From contig NZ_JOCF01000031.1 of NCBI RefSeq assembly GCF_000720635.1, positions 62,001 through 126,000 of the forward strand: a stretch of DNA of 64,000 nucleotides, in the 5' to 3' direction. How positions within the stretch are numbered: position 1 is the first letter of the stretch; the number at the start of each line of letters is the position of its first letter. Source of the DNA: Streptomyces sp. NRRL WC-3742 (GTDB lineage Bacteria; Actinomycetota; Actinomycetes; Streptomycetales; Streptomycetaceae). Position numbers and translations under genes: made by a program. This document shows positions 38,801 to 51,200 of this stretch, in pieces. The notes under the pieces were generated by a model. That model ran no database searches, was not told the DNA's origin, and saw nothing but the letters and a program-made list of their open reading frames with translations.

Positions 38801-41800
38801 CCTCGGCCAGCCACTCCTGCGCGAGGGCCAGCACCTCCCGGGCGACGGTCCGGACGGCCTCCGGGCCTTCGCCCTTACGGACTTCGGTCAGCACGACCTC
38901 GGGCAGCGGCCCGGAGGCGGCCAGCGCGTCGAGGTCCTCGTAAGCGTCGACGCCGAGCGTGGACGTGCGGAGGGCGGCCAGGCGCGGGGCCTGGTCGGCG
39001 GCCGGGACGGGCAGCTCGACCCACTCCACGCCGAGCAGCGCGCCGGATGCGCCGCCGCTCAACTGCCCTGCGGTGACCGGCCGCAGGACCAGCGCGTCCA
39101 CGGAGAGTACGGGCGTACCGGCGCCGTCCGCGACCTGGAGGCGGACGGACGGGCCGTCCGTACCGGCGACCCGCACCCGCAGCGCGGTCGCGCCCGCCGA
39201 CCACAGGGTCACACCCGACCAGGAGAAGGGCAGCCGGGTCTCGGAGTCCTCCTCGCCGCCGCTCAGCGCGAGGGTGTGGAGGGCGGAGTCGAGCAGCGCC
39301 GGGTGGAGGCCGAAACGGGCGGCGTCGGCGTGCGTCTGCTCGGGCAGCTCGATGGCGGCGAGGATCTCGCCGTCGAGGGACCAGGCGGCGGTGACGCCCT
39401 GGAACAGCGGGCCGTAGCCGAGCCCGAGGTCGGCGAGGCGGTCGTAGAGGCCGTCGACGGCGATCGGCTGAGCACCGGCCGGGGGCCAGGCCGTGAACTC
39501 CTGGGCGGGCGGGACGTCCCGGCCGGCGAGCAGACCGTCCGCGTGGAGGGTCCACGGCTCCTCGGACTCGCCGTCGGCGGGGCGCGAGTGGATGGTGACG
39601 GCGCGGTGGCCGGTCCCTTCCGGTTCGGAGACGGTCACCTGGAGCTGGCGGGCGCCCTGCTCGGTGAGCACCAGCGGGGCTTGGAGGGTGAGTTCGTGGA
39701 GGTGGGTGGTGTCGGTGCGGTGGGCGGCTTGGAGGGCGAGTTCGACGAAGGCGGTGCCGGGGAGGAGGGGGGTGCCGTGGACGGTGTGGTCGGCGAGCCA
39801 GGGGTGGGTGGTGAGGGAGAGGCGGCCGGCGGTGGTGAGGCCGCCGGTCGTGGCCTGGGGCTTGATCCAGTAGTGCTGGTGGTCGAAGGCGTAGGTGGGC
39901 AGGTCGACGGGGGCGGCCTGGGCGGGGAGCAGCGGGGTCCAGTCGATGCGGGCGCCACGGGTCCAGAGGGTGCCCAGGGCTTCGAGGGCGGTACGGGCTT
40001 CGTCGCGGTTGCGGCGGGCGAGGGGTGTGGCGGTGGCCTGGGGGTGGTCGGCGAGGATCTGGCGGGTCAGCGCGGTGAGGATGGCGTCGGGGCCGGTCTC
40101 GACGTAGGTGGTGATGCCCTGGGCGTGGGCGGTGGTGAGGCCGTCGGTGAAGCGGACGGCCTCGCGGACGTGGCGTACCCAGTATTCGGGGTCGGTGAGC
40201 TGGGCCGAAGTTGCCATGGTGCCGGTGACGTTGGAGACGACGGGGATCGTCGGCTCGTGGTAGGTGACGGAGGCGGCGACCGTGCGGAACTCGTCGAGCA
40301 TCGGGTCCATCAGCGGGGAGTGGAAGGCGTGGCTGACGCGTAGCCGCTGGGATTTACGTCCCGAGGCGGCGAGCCGCTCGGCGACGGCGGTGACCGTGGC
40401 GTCCTCGCCCGAGATCACCACGGAGGTGGGCGCGTTGACGGCGGCGACGGCTGCCTTGTCGCCGTGCCCGACCAGGAGCGGGAGCACGTCCGCTTCGGTG
40501 GCCTGGACGGCGATCATCGCGCCACCGGTGGGGAGTTCCTGCATCAGCCGCCCGCGTGCGGCGACGAGCCGGGCCGCGTCCGCCAGTGAGAACACCCCGG
40601 CGACGTGCGCGGCGGCCAGCTCGCCGATGGAGTGCCCGATCAAGGCGGCGGCCCGCAGCCCGTGGCTCTCCAACAGCCGGTACGCGGCGACCTCGAACGC
40701 GAACAGCGCAGGCTGCGTGTACTGCGTCCGGTCCAACTCGTCCGAGTCGGAAGCCTCGAAGCACAGGTCGCGCAGTGACCGCCCGAGCAGCGGGTCGAAC
40801 GCTGCGCACACCTCCTCGAAGGCCGCCTCGAAGACCGGGAACGCGGCGCACAACTCCCGCCCCATCCCGGCCCGCTGAGCCCCCTGCCCGGTGAACAGCA
40901 CGCCCACCTTCGGCGCGTCCGACACGGCCTCGCCGACGACCAACGACCCGAGCCCGTCGACCAGTTCGCCGGTCTCCGACCCAACGACCATCGCCCGGTG
41001 CCCGAACGCCGTCCGCCGCAGGAGCGCGGCAGCGACCGCCGCCGGTTCGGCCTCCGGCCGCTGCTCCAGGAACGCGGCCAGCCGCGCCGCCTGCCCCCGC
41101 AGCGCTTCCGGGCTCGCCGCCGAGATCAGCAGCGGGACGACCCCAGCAGGCGTCTCCGTCGCCGCCTCCACCTCGGCGGGCTCGGTCGCCTCGGCCTGTT
41201 CGAGGATGACGTGGGCGTTGGTGCCGCTGATCCCGAAGGAGGAGACGGCTGCCCGGCGCGGACGGTCCACCGCCGGCCAGTCCCGCCGCTCGGTGAGCAG
41301 CTCCACCGCACCCGCCGACCAGTCCACGTGCCGGGTCGGCTCGTCCACGTTGAGCGTCTGCGGCAGCACACCGTGCCGCATCGCCATCACCATCTTGATG
41401 ACGCCACCGACACCGGCAGCCGCCTGGGAGTGCCCGATGTTGGACTTCAGCGACCCGAGCCAGAGTGGCTCCTCGCGCTCCTGCCCGTACGTGGCCAGCA
41501 GCGCCTGCGCCTCGATCGGGTCACCGAGCGCCGTGCCCGTCCCGTGCGCCTCGACCGCGTCGACGTCGGCCGACACCAGCCCGGCCTGGGCGAGCGCCTG
41601 CCGGATGACGCGCTCCTGCGAGGGCCCGTTGGGTGCGGTGAGCCCGTTGCTGGCGCCGTCCTGGTTGATCGCCGAGCCGCGCACGACGGCCAGCACGCGG
41701 TGCCCCTTGGCCTGAGCGACCGACAGCCGCTCCAGCACGAGGACGCCGACGCCCTCGGCCCAGGAGGTGCCGTCGGCGGAGGAGGAGAAGGACTTGCAGC

Positions 41801-42569
41801 GCCCGTCCGGGGCCAGCCCGCGCTGGCGGCTGAACTCGACGAACGACGAGGGTGTGGCCATCACCGTCACGCCGCCCGCCAGTGCCAGCTCGCACTCGCC
41901 CTGGCGCAGGGCGTGCGCGGCGAGGTGCAGGGCGACCAGGGAGGAGGAGCAGGCGGTGTCCACCGTCACCGCCGGGCCTTCCAGTCCCAGGGTGTAGGCG
42001 ATGCGGCCGGAGGCGATGCTGCCCGCGCTGCCGGTGCCGACCATGCCCTCCAGTTCCTCCGGGACGGCGGCCACGGGCGGCTGGTAGTCGTGGTACATCA
42101 CGCCCGCGAAGACGCCGGTGCGGGAGCCGTGCAGGGCGCGGGGGTCGAGGCCCGCGTGCTCGATCGCCTCCCAGGAGGTCTCCAGGAGCAGCCGCTGCTG
42201 CGGGTCGACGGCCACGGCCTCGCGCGGGGAGATGCCGAAGAACGCCGGGTCGAACTGTCCGGCGTCGTGCAGGAATCCGGCCTCCCGGCAGTAGGAGGTG
42301 CCGGCCTTCTCCAGGTCGTCGTCGAAGAGGGTGTCGAGGTCCCAGCCACGGTCGGTCGGGAACGGGCTGACGCCGTCCCGGCCGTCCGCGACGAGCCGCC
42401 ACAGGTCCTCGGGCGAGGCGACCCCGCCCGGGAACCGGCAGGCCATGCCCACGATCGCGATCGGCTCCTGCTGCCGCTCCTCCATCTCCCGCATCCGGCG
42501 GTTGACGTCCCGCAGCTCTGCCGTGGCGCGACGCAGATACTCGCGCAGACCGCTCTCGTTGTTCGACAT
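26856..42569 (-). CDS. PKS-C: three KS-AT-DH-KR-ACP modules (5237 aa)
   Basis: Modular type I PKS. The N-terminal coiled-coil docking helix spans 1-34. Module 1: KS Cys207, AT Ser647, DH His928, KR Tyr1497, ACP Ser1668. Module 2: KS Cys1898, AT Ser2337, DH His2644, KR Tyr3205, ACP Ser3373. Module 3: KS Cys3604, AT Ser4053, DH His4358, KR Tyr4946, ACP Ser5114. All ATs read GHSIG and HAFH (malonyl). All DHs keep HxxxGxxxxP and the later DAALH-type Asp, and all KRs keep GGT(S/T/G)GLG and Ser-Tyr-Asn. Each module should add CH=CH. Module 1 lacks about 25 residues at the DH start compared with module 2. KRs 1 and 2 carry AGTWGN (A-type Trp), KR 3 carries GGMVLAAG. The C-terminal tail ([16 protein letters not shown]) is a docking domain. 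ATG 42569 follows AGGGGA. No ER or TE domain. Confidence 0.95.
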   Translation of the reverse strand: MSNNESGLREYLRRATAELRDVNRRMREMEERQQEPIAIVGMACRFPGGVASPEDLWRLVADGRDGVSPFPTDRGWDLDTLFDDDLEKAGTSYCREAGFLHDAGQFDPAFFGISPREAVAVDPQQRLLLETSWEAIEHAGLDPRALHGSRTGVFAGVMYHDYQPPVAAVPEELEGMVGTGSAGSIASGRIAYTLGLEGPAVTVDTACSSSLVALHLAAHALRQGECELALAGGVTVMATPSSFVEFSRQRGLAPDGRCKSFSSSADGTSWAEGVGVLVLERLSVAQAKGHRVLAVVRGSAINQDGASNGLTAPNGPSQERVIRQALAQAGLVSADVDAVEAHGTGTALGDPIEAQALLATYGQEREEPLWLGSLKSNIGHSQAAAGVGGVIKMVMAMRHGVLPQTLNVDEPTRHVDWSAGAVELLTERRDWPAVDRPRRAAVSSFGISGTNAHVILEQAEATEPAEVEAATETPAGVVPLLISAASPEALRGQAARLAAFLEQRPEAEPAAVAAALLRRTAFGHRAMVVGSETGELVDGLGSLVVGEAVSDAPKVGVLFTGQGAQRAGMGRELCAAFPVFEAAFEEVCAAFDPLLGRSLRDLCFEASDSDELDRTQYTQPALFAFEVAAYRLLESHGLRAAALIGHSIGELAAAHVAGVFSLADAARLVAARGRLMQELPTGGAMIAVQATEADVLPLLVGHGDKAAVAAVNAPTSVVISGEDATVTAVAERLAASGRKSQRLRVSHAFHSPLMDPMLDEFRTVAASVTYHEPTIPVVSNVTGTMATSAQLTDPEYWVRHVREAVRFTDGLTTAHAQGITTYVETGPDAILTALTRQILADHPQATATPLARRNRDEARTALEALGTLWTRGARIDWTPLLPAQAAPVDLPTYAFDHQHYWIKPQATTGGLTTAGRLSLTTHPWLADHTVHGTPLLPGTAFVELALQAAHRTDTTHLHELTLQAPLVLTEQGARQLQVTVSEPEGTGHRAVTIHSRPADGESEEPWTLHADGLLAGRDVPPAQEFTAWPPAGAQPIAVDGLYDRLADLGLGYGPLFQGVTAAWSLDGEILAAIELPEQTHADAARFGLHPALLDSALHTLALSGGEEDSETRLPFSWSGVTLWSAGATALRVRVAGTDGPSVRLQVADGAGTPVLSVDALVLRPVTAGQLSGGASGALLGVEWVELPVPAADQAPRLAALRTSTLGVDAYEDLDALAASGPLPEVVLTEVRKGEGPEAVRTVAREVLALAQEWLAEERFAGCRLAVVTRGAAATDSPDPALAAARGLIRAAQVEHPDRFVLLDTDEESLPLLPAALATDETELALHSGTLSAPRLVRLRETAAAVALDGTVLITGGTSGLGALAARHLVATHGVRHLVLASRRGIDAPGVAELRDELAALGASVTVAACDVSDRDALAALLATVPAEHPLTAVVHAAGTLADAPVTALTEAQLDHVLAPKAEAARHLHELTRELPLTAFVLLSSLAGTWGNAGQANYAAANAYLDALAAARRAEGLPGTAVAYGLWDTRTGLSEALTDADLERMRRQGLRPLTVEQGLAALDAALGTDRPLIVSTGLALRALADQDRVRPLLRRLVTNRVTGGPLRRASAGGARTGSPLYEQLIGLDEPGRQAFLVDVVRGQVAAVLGFAGPEAVHADRLFQELGFDSLTALELRNLLNQATGLVLPATLVFDYPTPTALARHLATALLGTAAAVSVARTVGADEDPIAIVGMACRFPGGVGSPEDLWRLVANGRDGITGFPTDRSWDLDGLFDDDPERAGTSYCREAGFLHGAGEFDAPFFGISPREAVAIDPQQRLLLETSWEAIERAGLDPRGLHGSRTGVFAGVMYHDYQPAVGAVPEELEGMVGTGSLGSVASGRIAYTLGLEGPALTVDTACSSSLVALHLAAQALRQGECDLALAGGVTVMATPAAFVEFSRQRGLAPDGRCKSFSTGADGTSWAEGVGMLVLERLSDAQRNGHRVLAVVRGSAINQDGASNGLTAPNGPSQERVIRQALAQAGLVSADVDAVEAHGTGTALGDPIEAQALLATYGQEREEPLWLGSLKSNIGHSQAAAGVGGVIKMVMAMRHGVLPQTLNVDEPTTHVDWSAGAVELLTSRRDWPEVDRPRRAAVSSFGISGTNAHVILEQPESVEEPETSTGLVPLLVSAASPDALRAQAARLAAHLEEQQGELGAGAVAAALLRRTVFDHRAVVVGGETDELAAGLASLANEPGGVGGAFAPPKVGVLFTGQGAQRAGMGRELCAAFPVFEAAFEEVCAAFDPLLGRSLRELCFEASDSDELDRTQYTQPALFAFEVAAYRLLESHGLRAAALIGHSIGELAAAHIAGVFSLADAARLVAARGRLMQELPEGGAMIAVQATEADVLPLLAGHEHTAAIAAVNAPTSVVISGQDATVTAVAEQLAASGRRSQRLRVSHAFHSPLMDPMLDEFREIAESIAYQEPTIPVVSNVTGTMATSGQLTDPEYWVSHVREAVRFTDGLTTAHAQGITTYVETGPDATLTALTRQTLADEEQLTVAPVTRRNRDEARTTLEALGTLWSRGAAIDWSPLVPATATPAVDLPTYAFDHQHYWIKPLPAPGGLTTAGLHTLDHPLLGAVTRVAGTEQLILSGRLSLTTHPWLADHTVHGATVVPGAALVELVLQAALRTGSGRVGELVLQAPLVLAEQGARQLQVTVSEPDETGHRAVAVHSRPEESADSTEPWTLHAEGHLSPTADRAPGDLTAWPPAGAEAADPGELYARLAALGLDYGPAFQGLRAAWQTEDALYAEVELPEDVRAEADRYALHPALLDAALHTLAVDQHTRTSDGQAQTLLPFTWSGLTLHAHAATALRVRITTEGPHEASLHLADTTGAPVLTLDALALRPLAADRLTAATASTADVSFHVEWTPVAIGEAEPGPYTVVEITAAPAEAEDPLRDTLRRALAAVQEHLADPEAPRLVLLTRGAVATAAPDPVQAAVRGLVRSAQAEHPDRFVLVDADEKSLPLLPAALATGEPALALHEGAVSAPRLVRHTPAPTSTSTPSSELPSPELPSLDGTVLITGGTTGLGALIARHLVTAHGARSLLLTSRRGSEAPGASELALDLTELGAEVTVAACDVSDRDALAALLASVPADHPLTAVVHAAGTLADAPVSALTEEGLDHVLAPKADAARHLHELTRDLPLTAFVLLSSLAGTWGNPGQANYGAANAYLDALAAARRAEGLPGTALAYGLWNAGGMTAHLTEADLRRMGRSGVLPLTDAQGLAAFDAALTADRPAVLSARLDLRALADGDQVHPLLRRLATARPAGRLRRAAARPGAQGALAERLAGLDGPARQELLLGIVRGQVAAVLGFAGPEAVHSDRLFQELGFDSLTALELRNQLNAATGLQLPATLIFDHPTPVALARHLATALLGTATAVTVTRTGGTDADDPIAIVGMACRFPGGVASPEDLWRLVAEGRDGITPFPTDRGWNLDTLFDDDPHRTGTSYCREAGFLHEAGEFDAAFFGISPREALATDPQQRLLLETSWEAVERAGLDPRGLHGSRTGVFAGVMYHDYLPAVGTTPGELEGLIGTGVAGSVASGRIAYTLGLEGPALTVDTACSSSLVALHLAAQALHQGECDLALAGGVTVMATPGAFIDFSRQQGLAPDGRCKSFSTGADGTSWAEGVGMLVLERLSDAQRNGHRVLAVVRGSAINQDGASNGLTAPNGPSQERVIRQALAQAGLSPAEVDTVEAHGTGTSLGDPIEAQALLATYGQEREEPLWLGSLKSNIGHAQAAAGVGGIIKMVMAMRHGVLPRTLHVEEPTTHVDWTAGGVRLLTEQRDWPEVDRPRRAGVSSFGISGTNAHVILEQPLREAEFTPTDPSDPAPWLVSARSPQALRGQAARLTAFLEQQPEAEPEAVAAALAARTAFEYRAVVLGGEELPTALGALAQEASTQGGTAPGLVQGAALTDSPRVGVLFTGQGAQRAGMGRELSERFPVFAAAFDEVCAELDQHLGRSLRELCFDASSDSGELDRTQYTQPALFAFEVAAYRLLESHGLRPAVLVGHSIGELAAAHVAGVLDLSDASHLVAARGRLMQQLPAGGAMIAVQAAEADVLPLLAGHEGRAAVAAVNAPRSTVISGEEETVTAIAGQLAAAGRKTQRLRVSHAFHSPLMDPMLDEFREIAASLHYHEPTIPIVSNLTGEMATSAQLTDPEYWVRHVREAVRFTDGLTAAHALGITTYVETGPDAVLTALTRQILADEEQLTAAPLARRNHPEGRTALEALATLWTRGARIDWAPLVPAAGPVELPTYAFDHQHFWIKPQAATGDLSTAGLNALDHPFLTAVTELATGEQLALSGRLSLTTHPWLADHTVHGTTLVPGTGLAELAIRAGDEAGCPVLEDLTLQAPLVLPEQGGLQVQVTVGAPDAQGLRPVAIHSRPESRAEGEPQEPWTVHADGLLAPATRPAADTDTGADLAAWPPAGAQSVDTADAYPYLVGRGYGYGPVFQGMKAVWRRGEEVFAEVELPEQAHADAARFGLHPALFDAAMHMMLLIGREDGTEQTLLPFSWSGVTLHSAGATTVRVRIAPRGSGGVSIAMADATGAPVLTVGTLGIRPVSAEQLAGAGQASGVLYALDWMPAALAAAEPAANVAVLGTGLADLSGVVRHADWTALTGPAPEHLLAELPAPAPGEAPQRLREASRHALGLVRGFLAQDALADTRLTLVVRTDAAAPSAELAATPDLALAPVRGLIRAAQAEHPGRFALLSTDEESVPLIPAALATEEPELALRQGAMTVPRLVRHTPAPAAELPSLGGTVLITGGTGGLGALVARHLASVHGVRHLVLTSRRGSRAPGAAELALDLAKLGVEVTIAACDVSDRSALAALIAEHPPTAVVHTAGVADNGLVDALTEAQFDRVLAPKADAAWHLHELTRDLPLTAFVLFSSAGGMVLAAGQANYATANLFLDTLAEHRRAEGLPATSLAYGLWDTRTGLSEGLTEADLERMRRQGLPPLTEAQGLAALDAALTAERPVLVPLRVDPAALRHRTDDLPALLRGLRPAGARRTARGGAGTGPVELERRLLGLAGAEREAAVLRFVQEKAAGVLGHASADAVEPERAFQDLGFDSLTAVELRNQLNAATGLRLPATLVFDYPSPVALCAHLLGALAPAPATAPGRGLNAELDAVEASLAARSAAPDTDREAITVRLEQLLADWRKATRPAETEDLAERLEAASAADLLSFIDNELGLS

Positions 42570-42596
42570 CGCCAGTCCCCTAGCCCTAGCTCAGAG

Positions 42597-42682
42597 ATTC
42601 AGAAGGTCGGAAGATCAGAAGGTCGCAACTCTGACTCGGTCAGGTTCGGAACCAGGGAAGATTCCGAACCCGGTCAGGATCA
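42597..42682. repeat. Intergenic repeats and hairpin between PKS-B and PKS-C
   Basis: The gap between PKS-B (stop 42680-42682) and PKS-C holds two copies of TCAGAAGGTCG (near 42599 and 42615) and a hairpin with 9-bp arms GGTTCGGAA (42643-42651) and TTCCGAACC (42662-42670), loop 10 bases. Closer to the PKS-C start is CCCCTAGCCCTAG. Could influence mRNA processing between the two genes. Confidence 0.6.
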
Positions 42683-45600
42683 GAAGTTGTGCAGTTCGCT
42701 CTCCAGCGCCGCCAGCAGGTCGTCCTCGGACGCCTCCGCCAGCTCGGCGTCCGCCGTCGACCGCGCCAGCTCGCGCAGCCTCGCGGCCACCTCCTGGCGC
42801 AACTCGTCGTCGGGGGAGAGCGCCGCCATCGCCGCCTCGATCCGGTCGAGGTCGGCGAGCAGCGGGTTGGGCGCCTCGGCCGGGGCCAGCTCGGCGAGCA
42901 GGTGCCGGGCGAGGGCGGTGGGGGTGGGGTGGTCGAACACGAGCGTGGCGGGCAGGCGCAGGCCGGTGGCCTGGTTGAGCTGGTTGCGCAGTTCGAGGGC
43001 GGTGAGCGAGTCGAGCCCGAGGTCCTGGAAGAGCCGGTCCACGTGGACGGCCTCCGGCCCGGCGAACCCGAGCACGGCGGCGATCCGGCGACGGACGACG
43101 TCCAGTAGCAGGTCCAGCCGCCCGGCGGCGTCCAGCCCGGTGAGCCGCTCGGTGAGCGCCTCCCGACCCGAGGCGTCGGCGCCGCCGGAAGCGGAGGCCA
43201 GGACGGCGGCCCGCTGCGGCCGCGCGGTGATCAGACGACGCAGCAGCGGCCGTACGGGCGCCCGCTCGGCCAGCCCCCGCAGGTCGAGCCGCGCGGGGAC
43301 GAGCAGCCCGGCGTCCCCGAGCGCGAGGTCGAGGGCGGCGAGCCCCTGGGCGTCGGTCAGCGGCAGGACGCCGGAGGTCGCGAGGCGGCGCACCTGCGCG
43401 TCGTCCAGCTCCCCGGCCATCCCGCCCGCGTTCCAGAGCCCGTACGCGAGCGCCGAACCCGGCAGGCCGGCGTCCCGCCGCTCGGCGATCAGGGCATCCA
43501 GGTAGGCGTTCGCGGCGCCGTAGTTGGCCTGTCCGGGGTTGCCCCAGGCCCCGGCGAGCGAGGAGAGGACGACGAAGGCCGTGAGCGGCAGCTCCCGGGT
43601 CAGCTCGTGCAGGTGCCGGGCGGCGTCGGCCTTCGGCCGGAGGACGCTGTCGAGAGCCTCCGCCGTCAGCCCCTCGACCAGGCCGTCGTTCAGGACGCCG
43701 GCCGTGTGGAGGACGGCGGTGAGCGGGTGCGCGGCCGGAACCGAGGCGATCAGCGCGGCGAGCGCCTCGCGGTCGGAGACGTCGCACGCGGCGATCACGA
43801 CCTCCGCGCCCGCCGCGACCAGCTCGTCCCGCAGTTCGGCGGCGCCGGGGGCCTCGGGGCCGCGCCGGCCGGCCAGCACCAGGCTGCGCACGCCGTGGAC
43901 GGCGACCAGGTGCCGGGCGGCCAGCGCGCCGATCCCGCCCGTCCCGCCGGTGATCAGCACGGTGCCGTCGAGCGCCACGGCGGCGCCCTTCGCCTCCCGC
44001 AGTCGGACCAGGCGCGGAGCGCTCATCGTCCCACCGCGCAGGGCGAGTTCGGGCTCGCCCGTGGCCAGGGCGGCGGGGAGCAGCGGCAGGCTCTCCCCGT
44101 CGGCGTCGACGACGACGAAGCGGTCGGGGTGCTCGGCCTGCGCGGCCCGCAGCAGGCCCCGGGCGGCGGCGAGCGCCGGGTCGGGCGATTCGCTGCGGGT
44201 GACCACCACCAGCCGGGACTCCTCGCTCTGCGCCAGGTGCAGCTGCACATGGGCGAGGGTCTGCCGGGTGGCGCTGCGCAGCCGGGTGAGCGGGTCGTCG
44301 GCGGGGTCGGTGACGATCTCCGCCAGCGCGTACGGTTCGGGCTCGCCCTCCCCGGTGGCGGTGACCGGCTCCCACTCGACCCGCAACAGGGCGTCGGTCG
44401 CGGCGCCCAACTGCCCGGCGGCCAGCGGGCGCAGGGTGAGGGCGTCCACGCTCAGCACGGGCGCGCCGGACGGGTCCGCCAGGTGCAGCGCGTACTCCTG
44501 CGGGCCCCGCGCGGCCAGGCGCACCCGCAGCACGGTCGCGGCCGAGGCGTGCAGGGTGACGCCCGACCAGGTGAACGGCAGCAGGGTGTCCGACCGGCCC
44601 GAGGCGGCGGCGTGCGGTGCGGCGGAGTGCAGCGCGGTGGAGTGCAGCGCGGTGGAGTCCAGCGCCGTGGAGCGCAGCGCGATGGAGTGCAGGGCGGCGT
44701 CCAGCAGCGCGGGGTGCAGCGCGAAGCCGTCCGTCTCCGCCCGCGCCTCCTCCGGCAGTGCGACCTCGGCGTACAGCGCGTCCTCCGTCCGCCACACGGC
44801 GCGCAGACCACGGAACGCCGGGCCGTACTCCAGCCCGATGGACGCCAACCGCCCGTAGGCGTCGTCCAGTTCGACGGGCTCGGCGCCGGCGGGCGGCCAC
44901 TCGGCGGAAGCGGACTCCGCCGGCGAGGCGTCGCCCAGCAGCCCGGTGGCGTGCGCGACCCACCCGCCGTCCTCGGCGTCCCCCTCGGCGCAGGAGTACA
45001 CGCCGACCTCGCGCCGCCCGTCCTCGCCGGGAGCCTCCACCACGACCTGCAGCCGGACGGCCTCGCCCTCGGCGATCACCAGCGGTGACTGGAGGGCGAG
45101 TTCGTGCAGTCCGGGCGCCCCCGTCCGGGCACCGGCCTGGAGCGCCAGCTCGACGAAGGCCGCGCCGGGGAGGATGACGGATCCGTGGACGGCGTGGTCG
45201 GCCAGCCACGGGTGACTGCCGAAGGAGACCCGCCCCGAGAGGACGAGCCGGTCCCCGGTGGCGAGTTCGGTGGCGGCGCCGAGCAGCGGGTGCGCGACGG
45301 CGTCGAGGCCGACGGTGGTCGGATCCCCGGCCGTGACGTGGGTGCGCAGCCAGTAGTGCTGGTGGTCGAAGGCGTACGTGGGCAGGTCCACCGGACCGGG
45401 GGCGCCCGGCTCCAGCGGCGACCAGTCGACGTCGACCCCGCGCGCCCAGAGCCCGCCGAGGGCCGTGACCAGCGTGGTCGCCTCCTCGTGCTCGCGCCGG
45501 GCGACGGGAACGGCGACCACCCGCTCGTCCTCGGCGAAGATCTGCCGGGCCAGCGCGGTGAGGATCGCGTCCGGGCCGGTCTCCACCAGGGCGCGGGCCC

Positions 45601-48067
45601 CGGCGGCGTGTGCGGCGGCGAGTCCGTCGGCGAAGCGGACGGCCTCGCGGACGTGGCGTACCCAGTACTCGGGGTCGGTGAGCTGCCCCGAAGTCGCCAG
45701 CGTGCCCGTCACGTTGGAGACGACGGGGATCACCGGCTCGCTGTACGCGACGGTGGCGGCGACCGCGCGGAACTCCGCCAGCATCCCGTCCATCAGCGGC
45801 GAGTGGAAGGCGTGGCTCACCCGCAGCCGCTGGGTCTTGCGCCCCTCGGCGGCCAGCTTCTCGGCGACCGCAGTGACGGCCTCCTCCTCGCCCGAAACCA
45901 CCACCGACGTGGGCGAGTTCACCGCCGCCACGGCAGCCCGGTGCTCCAGCCCCGCGAGCAGCGGCAGCACCTCCGCCTCACTCGCCCGGACGGCGATCAT
46001 CGCGCCGCCCCCGGGCAGTTCCTGCATCAGCCGCCCGCGCGCCTCGACCAGCCGGGCCGCGTCCGCCAGCGAGAACACCCCGGCGACGTGCGCAGCGGCC
46101 AGCTCACCGATCGAGTGCCCGACCAGCACGGCCGGCCGCACCCCGAATGCCTCCAGCAGTCGGTACGCGGCGACTTCGAACGCGAACAACGCGGGCTGCG
46201 TGTACCGCGTCTCGTCCAACTCGTCAGAGGAGAAGCACAGTTCACGCAGCGACCGCCCGAGCAGCGGGTCGAAGGCCGCGCACACCTCCTCGAAGGCCGT
46301 GGCGAACACCGGGAAGGCCGCGTACAACTCCCGTCCCATGCCGGACCGCTGGGCCCCCTGCCCGGTGAACAGCACGCCCGCCTTCGGCAGGCCGTGCGCC
46401 ACACCCGTCACGGAGAACTCCGCCAGCCCGGCCGCCAGTTCGGCCGTGGAGGACCCGACGGCCACACCCCGGCGCTCGAACGCCGTCCGCCCCCGCAGTG
46501 CCGAGGCGACGGCCGCCGGGCCCGGCTCGCCCGGCTGCGACACGAACGCCGCCAGCCGCGCGGCCTGCGCCCGCAGCGCCTCGGGGCTCGCCCCCGACAG
46601 CAGCCAGGCGTGCGGCCCGGCCTGCGCACCGGCCTGCGCACCGGCCCGCGGACCGGTCCGCGGATCAGCCTCCGGCGCCTCGACGGGCTCCGCCTGCTCC
46701 AGCACCACGTGCGCGTTGGTGCCGCTGATCCCGAAGGAGGACACCCCGGCCCGGCGCGGCCGGTCCAGCGCGGGCCACTCCCGCCGCTCGGTGAGCAGCC
46801 GCACCGCACCCGGCGACCAGTCGACGTGGTGGGTCGGCTCCTCCACGTGCAGGGTCTGCGGCAGCACGCCGTGGCGCATCGCCATCACCATCTTGATCAC
46901 GCTGCCGACGCCCGCGGCCGCCTGCGCGTGCCCGATGTTGGACTTCAACGAGCCCAGCCAGAGCGGTTCCTCACGCCCCTGCCCGTACGCGGCCAGCAGT
47001 GCCTGCGCCTCGATCGGGTCCCCGAGGGCCGTGCCCGTCCCGTGGGCGTCCACCGCGTCGACCTCCGCCGACGCCAGGCCCGCCTGGGCGAGCGCCTGGC
47101 GGATGACGCGCTCCTGCGAGGGCCCGTTGGGCGCGGTGAGCCCGTTGCTGGCGCCGTCCTGGTTGATCGCCGAGCCGCGCAGCAGCGCCAGCACCCGGTG
47201 GCCCCTGGCCTGGGCGACGGAGAGCCGCTCCAGCACCAGGACCCCGACGCCCTCGCCCCAGGAGGTGCCGTCCGCCGTCGTGGAGAAGGACTTGCAGCGC
47301 CCGTCCGGGGCCAGTCCGCGCTGGCGGCTGAACTCCACGAAGGAGGCCGGCGTCGCCATGACCGTGACCCCGCCCGCCAGCGCCAGCTCGCACTCGCCCT
47401 GGCGCAGAGCGTGCGCGGCGAAGTGCAGGGCGACCAGGGAGGAGGAGCAGGCGGTGTCGACCGTCACCGCCGGTCCCTCGAAGCCGAGTTCGTACGAGAC
47501 CCGGCCGGAGGCGACGCTCGCCGCCTTGCCGGTGCTGGCCATGCCCTCCAGGTCGCCGGGCACGGCGGGGAACGGCGTCGCGTAGTCGTGGTGCATCAGG
47601 CCGGTGTAGACGCCGGTGCGGGAGCCGCGCAGCCCACGGGGGTCGAGGCCCGCGCGCTCCAGGGCCTCCCAGGAGACCTCCAGCAGCAGCCGCTGCTGCG
47701 GGTCGACGACCATCGCCTCGCGGGGCGAGATGCCGAAGAACGCCGGGTCGAACTCGGCGGCGTCGTACAGGAATCCGCCGGTGCGGGTGTAGCTGGTGCC
47801 GTGGTGGTCCGGGTCCTCGTCGAAGAGCCGGTCGAGCGGCCAGCCCCGGTCCTGCGGGAACTCGCCGATGGCGTCCCGCCCTTCGGCGACCAGCTGCCAC
47901 AGCTCCTCGGGCGAGGTGACCCCGCCGGGGTAGCGGCAGGCCATGCCGACGATCGCGATCGGTTCGCGCGCGGCGGAGGCCAGCTGGCGGTTCTGCTCGC
48001 GCAGCCGTTCGGTCTCCTTCAGCGACGCGCGCAACGCATCGATCAGCTTGGTGTCGTTGGCAGCCAT
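42680..48067 (-). CDS. PKS-B: single KS-AT-DH-KR-ACP module (1795 aa)
   Basis: The start is placed at ATG 48067 ([22 protein letters not shown]), a normal coiled-coil docking helix with AGGAG 12 bases upstream; the frame is open further up but without docking sequence. Domains: KS (Cys207), AT (Ser652; GHSIG and HAFH, malonyl), DH (His958 in [12 protein letters not shown]), KR (GGTGGIG; Tyr1516 in GQANYGAAN), ACP (Ser1687 in [11 protein letters not shown]) and a C-terminal docking tail ([15 protein letters not shown]). It should add one malonate as CH=CH. Odd point: directly after the DH Asp motif LLDAALH there is a tandem repeat of STALH/ALHST units (44626-44700, five 15-base units), about 20 residues longer than in sister modules. 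The KR carries AGAWGN and LND in place of LDD, a mixed stereochemical signature. Confidence 0.93.
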   Translation of the reverse strand: MAANDTKLIDALRASLKETERLREQNRQLASAAREPIAIVGMACRYPGGVTSPEELWQLVAEGRDAIGEFPQDRGWPLDRLFDEDPDHHGTSYTRTGGFLYDAAEFDPAFFGISPREAMVVDPQQRLLLEVSWEALERAGLDPRGLRGSRTGVYTGLMHHDYATPFPAVPGDLEGMASTGKAASVASGRVSYELGFEGPAVTVDTACSSSLVALHFAAHALRQGECELALAGGVTVMATPASFVEFSRQRGLAPDGRCKSFSTTADGTSWGEGVGVLVLERLSVAQARGHRVLALLRGSAINQDGASNGLTAPNGPSQERVIRQALAQAGLASAEVDAVDAHGTGTALGDPIEAQALLAAYGQGREEPLWLGSLKSNIGHAQAAAGVGSVIKMVMAMRHGVLPQTLHVEEPTHHVDWSPGAVRLLTERREWPALDRPRRAGVSSFGISGTNAHVVLEQAEPVEAPEADPRTGPRAGAQAGAQAGPHAWLLSGASPEALRAQAARLAAFVSQPGEPGPAAVASALRGRTAFERRGVAVGSSTAELAAGLAEFSVTGVAHGLPKAGVLFTGQGAQRSGMGRELYAAFPVFATAFEEVCAAFDPLLGRSLRELCFSSDELDETRYTQPALFAFEVAAYRLLEAFGVRPAVLVGHSIGELAAAHVAGVFSLADAARLVEARGRLMQELPGGGAMIAVRASEAEVLPLLAGLEHRAAVAAVNSPTSVVVSGEEEAVTAVAEKLAAEGRKTQRLRVSHAFHSPLMDGMLAEFRAVAATVAYSEPVIPVVSNVTGTLATSGQLTDPEYWVRHVREAVRFADGLAAAHAAGARALVETGPDAILTALARQIFAEDERVVAVPVARREHEEATTLVTALGGLWARGVDVDWSPLEPGAPGPVDLPTYAFDHQHYWLRTHVTAGDPTTVGLDAVAHPLLGAATELATGDRLVLSGRVSFGSHPWLADHAVHGSVILPGAAFVELALQAGARTGAPGLHELALQSPLVIAEGEAVRLQVVVEAPGEDGRREVGVYSCAEGDAEDGGWVAHATGLLGDASPAESASAEWPPAGAEPVELDDAYGRLASIGLEYGPAFRGLRAVWRTEDALYAEVALPEEARAETDGFALHPALLDAALHSIALRSTALDSTALHSTALHSAAPHAAASGRSDTLLPFTWSGVTLHASAATVLRVRLAARGPQEYALHLADPSGAPVLSVDALTLRPLAAGQLGAATDALLRVEWEPVTATGEGEPEPYALAEIVTDPADDPLTRLRSATRQTLAHVQLHLAQSEESRLVVVTRSESPDPALAAARGLLRAAQAEHPDRFVVVDADGESLPLLPAALATGEPELALRGGTMSAPRLVRLREAKGAAVALDGTVLITGGTGGIGALAARHLVAVHGVRSLVLAGRRGPEAPGAAELRDELVAAGAEVVIAACDVSDREALAALIASVPAAHPLTAVLHTAGVLNDGLVEGLTAEALDSVLRPKADAARHLHELTRELPLTAFVVLSSLAGAWGNPGQANYGAANAYLDALIAERRDAGLPGSALAYGLWNAGGMAGELDDAQVRRLATSGVLPLTDAQGLAALDLALGDAGLLVPARLDLRGLAERAPVRPLLRRLITARPQRAAVLASASGGADASGREALTERLTGLDAAGRLDLLLDVVRRRIAAVLGFAGPEAVHVDRLFQDLGLDSLTALELRNQLNQATGLRLPATLVFDHPTPTALARHLLAELAPAEAPNPLLADLDRIEAAMAALSPDDELRQEVAARLRELARSTADAELAEASEDDLLAALESELHNF
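44626..44700 (-). repeat. Five 15-bp tandem repeats inside the PKS-B dehydratase domain
   Basis: Plus-strand unit AGTGCAGCGCGGTGG repeated at 44626, 44641, 44656, 44671 and 44686 (last copies diverged). It codes for repeated ALHST-like residues next to the catalytic Asp segment of DH. Confidence 0.85.
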
Positions 48068-48267
48068 CTCTGCTACTCGCTCCTCGCGGCCTGGCGGAAG
48101 GACGGTGAAGGGGGTGGAGGGGTGAAGGGAGTGGGACAGGGCAAAGCGGACCGCCCGTGCCCACGGCACCGGAGCGCGACCACCAGGGCGGGCGCGGGCA
48201 CGGACGGAGTACCGGGGCCGTCCGGGCCGGTGAGGGCGGGCCCGGACGGCGGGGGGACCTCGGAGGG

Positions 48268-51200
48268 TCAGCCCTGGTGGGCCCTGACCTGGTCAGCCAG
48301 CGTCCTCGGGGTCGGGTTGGCGAAGAGGTCGGCCAGCTTCAGCCGGACCCCGATCTCCTTGCTGATGCGCTGGAGCAGCTTCGCCCCCAGCAGCGAGTGG
48401 CCGCCGCTGGTGAAGAAGTGGGTGTCGGCGTCGAGGCCCGTGGTCTCCAGCAGGTCGTTCCACATCGCGGTGAGGGCGTCGACCACCTCGTCCCCGGTGC
48501 CGCCGGCCGCCGTGCCCTCCTCGCCGCGCGCCCGCTCGGCCCGGCGGGCTATCGCGGCGCGCACCAGCGCGGGGTAGTCGACCTTGTCGTTGCCGGTCAT
48601 CGGAAACGCCTCGACCACGATGAAGTCCTGTGGCACGGCCGCCCCCTGGAGCAGCGCCCGGCTGTGCGCCCAGAGCCCGTCCGCGAGACCGGCGTCCGAA
48701 GCCTCGCCGTCCGAAGCCTCCGCGGCCGAAACCGCGCCGTCCGAAGCCTCGGAGGCCGGGACGACGAAGGCCACCAGGGCCCCGTCCGTGGTCGGGTCCC
48801 CGACCGGGACGACGGCCGCCGCCCGTACGGCCGGGTGCTCCAGCAGCACCGACTCGACCTCGCTCAGCTCGATCCGGTTGCCGCGCAGCTTCACCTGCCG
48901 GTCCATGCGGCCCAGCACCTCCAGGGTGCCGTCCGGCAGCCAGCGGGCGAGGTCGCCCGTGCGGTAGTGGCGCCCGTAGCGGGGGTGGTCGGCGAAGCGC
49001 TCGGCGGTCATGTCGGGCCGCTCGTGGTAGCCGATGCCCACCCCGGTCCCCGCGATGCAGAGCTCACCGCGGAGACCGACGGGCAGTTCGCGGCCACAGG
49101 GGTCGGCCACGAAGATCCGGGTGTTGGCGATCGGGCCGCCGACGTGCAGCCGGCCGCCCTCCTCCAGGTCGTCCAGCCTGCCGGAGGCGGACCAGACGGT
49201 CGTCTCCGTCGGCCCATAGACATTGCGCAACTCGCCGCCGGTGGCGAGCAGTTGGCGGGCCAGCGCGGGCGGCAGCGGCTCGCCGCCGGAGAGCAGCTTC
49301 CGGCCCTCCAGCCGGGCGCCGGCCTGCTGGACGACGAGGCGCCAGGTGGTCGGCGTGGCCTGGACGAGGTCGACGGAGTGCCGGTCGAGCACCTCCAGCA
49401 GCCGGCCGCCGTCCACCCGGGCGTCGTCGGGGGCGACGACGACCAGGCCGCCGGTGGCGAGCGGGACGAACAGCTCCAGGGCGGAGATGTCGAAGCTGAA
49501 GGTGGTCATCCACAGCGTCGAGGTGTCCGGCGTGCAGGCCAGCTCCTCGGCGAAGTGGGAGACGAGGTTGGCCAGGTTGCGGTGGCTGATCAGGGTGCCC
49601 TTGGGGCGGCCGGTGGAGCCGGAGGTGTAGATCAGGTACGCGCAGGCGTCCGGGTCGATCTCGGGCAGAGGCAGCTCGAGGGCCCGCTCGAGGGCCCGCT
49701 CGGGGTCCTGATCGAGCGCCTGATCGAGCGACTGCTCGGGCCCGGGCCCGCCCAGCGGCAGCACCGTCCGCTCGCCGCCCTCGGGCACGGCCACGCCCTC
49801 GGCGGCGAGGACGAACCGGGCATCGGCGTCGTCGAGCTGGTAGGCGATCCGCTGGTGCGGGTGCTCCGGGTCGAGCGGCAGGTAGACGCCGCCGGCCAGC
49901 CAGACGCCCAGGACGGCGGCGGCCAGCTCGGCGCCGCGGCGGCCGAGCAGTGCGACCACGGCGCCCGGACCGGCGCCGGCCTCCCGCAGCCGGGCGGCGA
50001 CGGCCTGCGCGTCGGCCCACAGCTCGCCGTAGCTCAGGGTGGCCTCGTCCGTGCGGACGGCGGGGGCCTCGGGGGCGGCGGCGGCCTGCTCGGCGACGGC
50101 GTGCAGCACGGACGGGTACGGCACCTCCTGCTCGGTGGCGTTGGCGCCGTCGATCACCGTCCGGTCGCACCGGGACCAGGCGTTGAGCTCGCCGAGGGTG
50201 ACGTCCGGGTCCTCGCCGACGGCGAGCAGCAGCGCCTCGTAGCGGTCGATCATCAGCTCGACGTCGGCCCGGTCGTAGGCGTCGCGGTAGAACGCGGCCC
50301 GGATCTGCAGCGTGTCGCCGGACTCGGTGACGAAGAACTCCAGGTCGAACTTGCTGTAGCCGTTCTCCACGGTCACCAGCCGGGCCTTGCCGCCGCCGAT
50401 GGTGAAGCGCGGGTCGCTCTGCGGCACGTAGTTGAAGACGTGGCGGAAGAGCGTGTTGCGCCAGGAGGCGTCGGCCCGGGGGACGATCTCCAGCAACTCG
50501 TCGACGGGGAAGCCGGCGTGGCCGACGGCGTCCAGGAAGGTAGTCCGCAGTCCCGTGGCCAGATCGCGGAACGTCCGTTCGGGTGCGACGGACTGACGCA
50601 GCGTCAGGACGTTGATGTGGTAGCCGACGGTCCTGCTCTGCTCGCGTCCGCGCACGCTGATCGGCGAGCCCACGGTGAGGTCGGGGCCCGCGCCGTGGGA
50701 GGTCAGCAGGGCGAAGTAGCCGGCCAGCAGGACGACCACCTCGGGGGCGCGCAGCTCGCGCTGGAGGCGCTTGGCGACCGCGGCCGCGGCCGGGTCGAGC
50801 CGGCGGGTGACCCAGTCGCCCTCCAGGGTGGTGCGGGCGGGTAGCGGGCGGTCGTTGCCGAGGTCGAGCCCGGAGGTGGTCAGGCCCGCCACCTGCCGCT
50901 GCCAGAACTCCCGGCTGCGGTCGTCAGGTTGGGGCTCCGTCCAGCGCGGCGCCTCGCCGGTCAGCTGCTCCGGGGTGGGCTCCCCGGAGTCGAAGGCGTC
51001 GTAGAGGTCGCGGAACTCCTCCACCACCACGCCGGTCGACATGCCGTCGTAGACGCTGTGGTGCAGCACCAGGCAGAAAACGTCGCCGCCGACCTGCCCG
51101 CCGTCGCTCTGGTCGCCCACCGGCCCGGAGCCGGGCGGAAGTTGGACGTGGCGGGCGCGCAGCAGCGGGCTGCCGTCGGCGCGGAACGGGGTGGCGGTGA

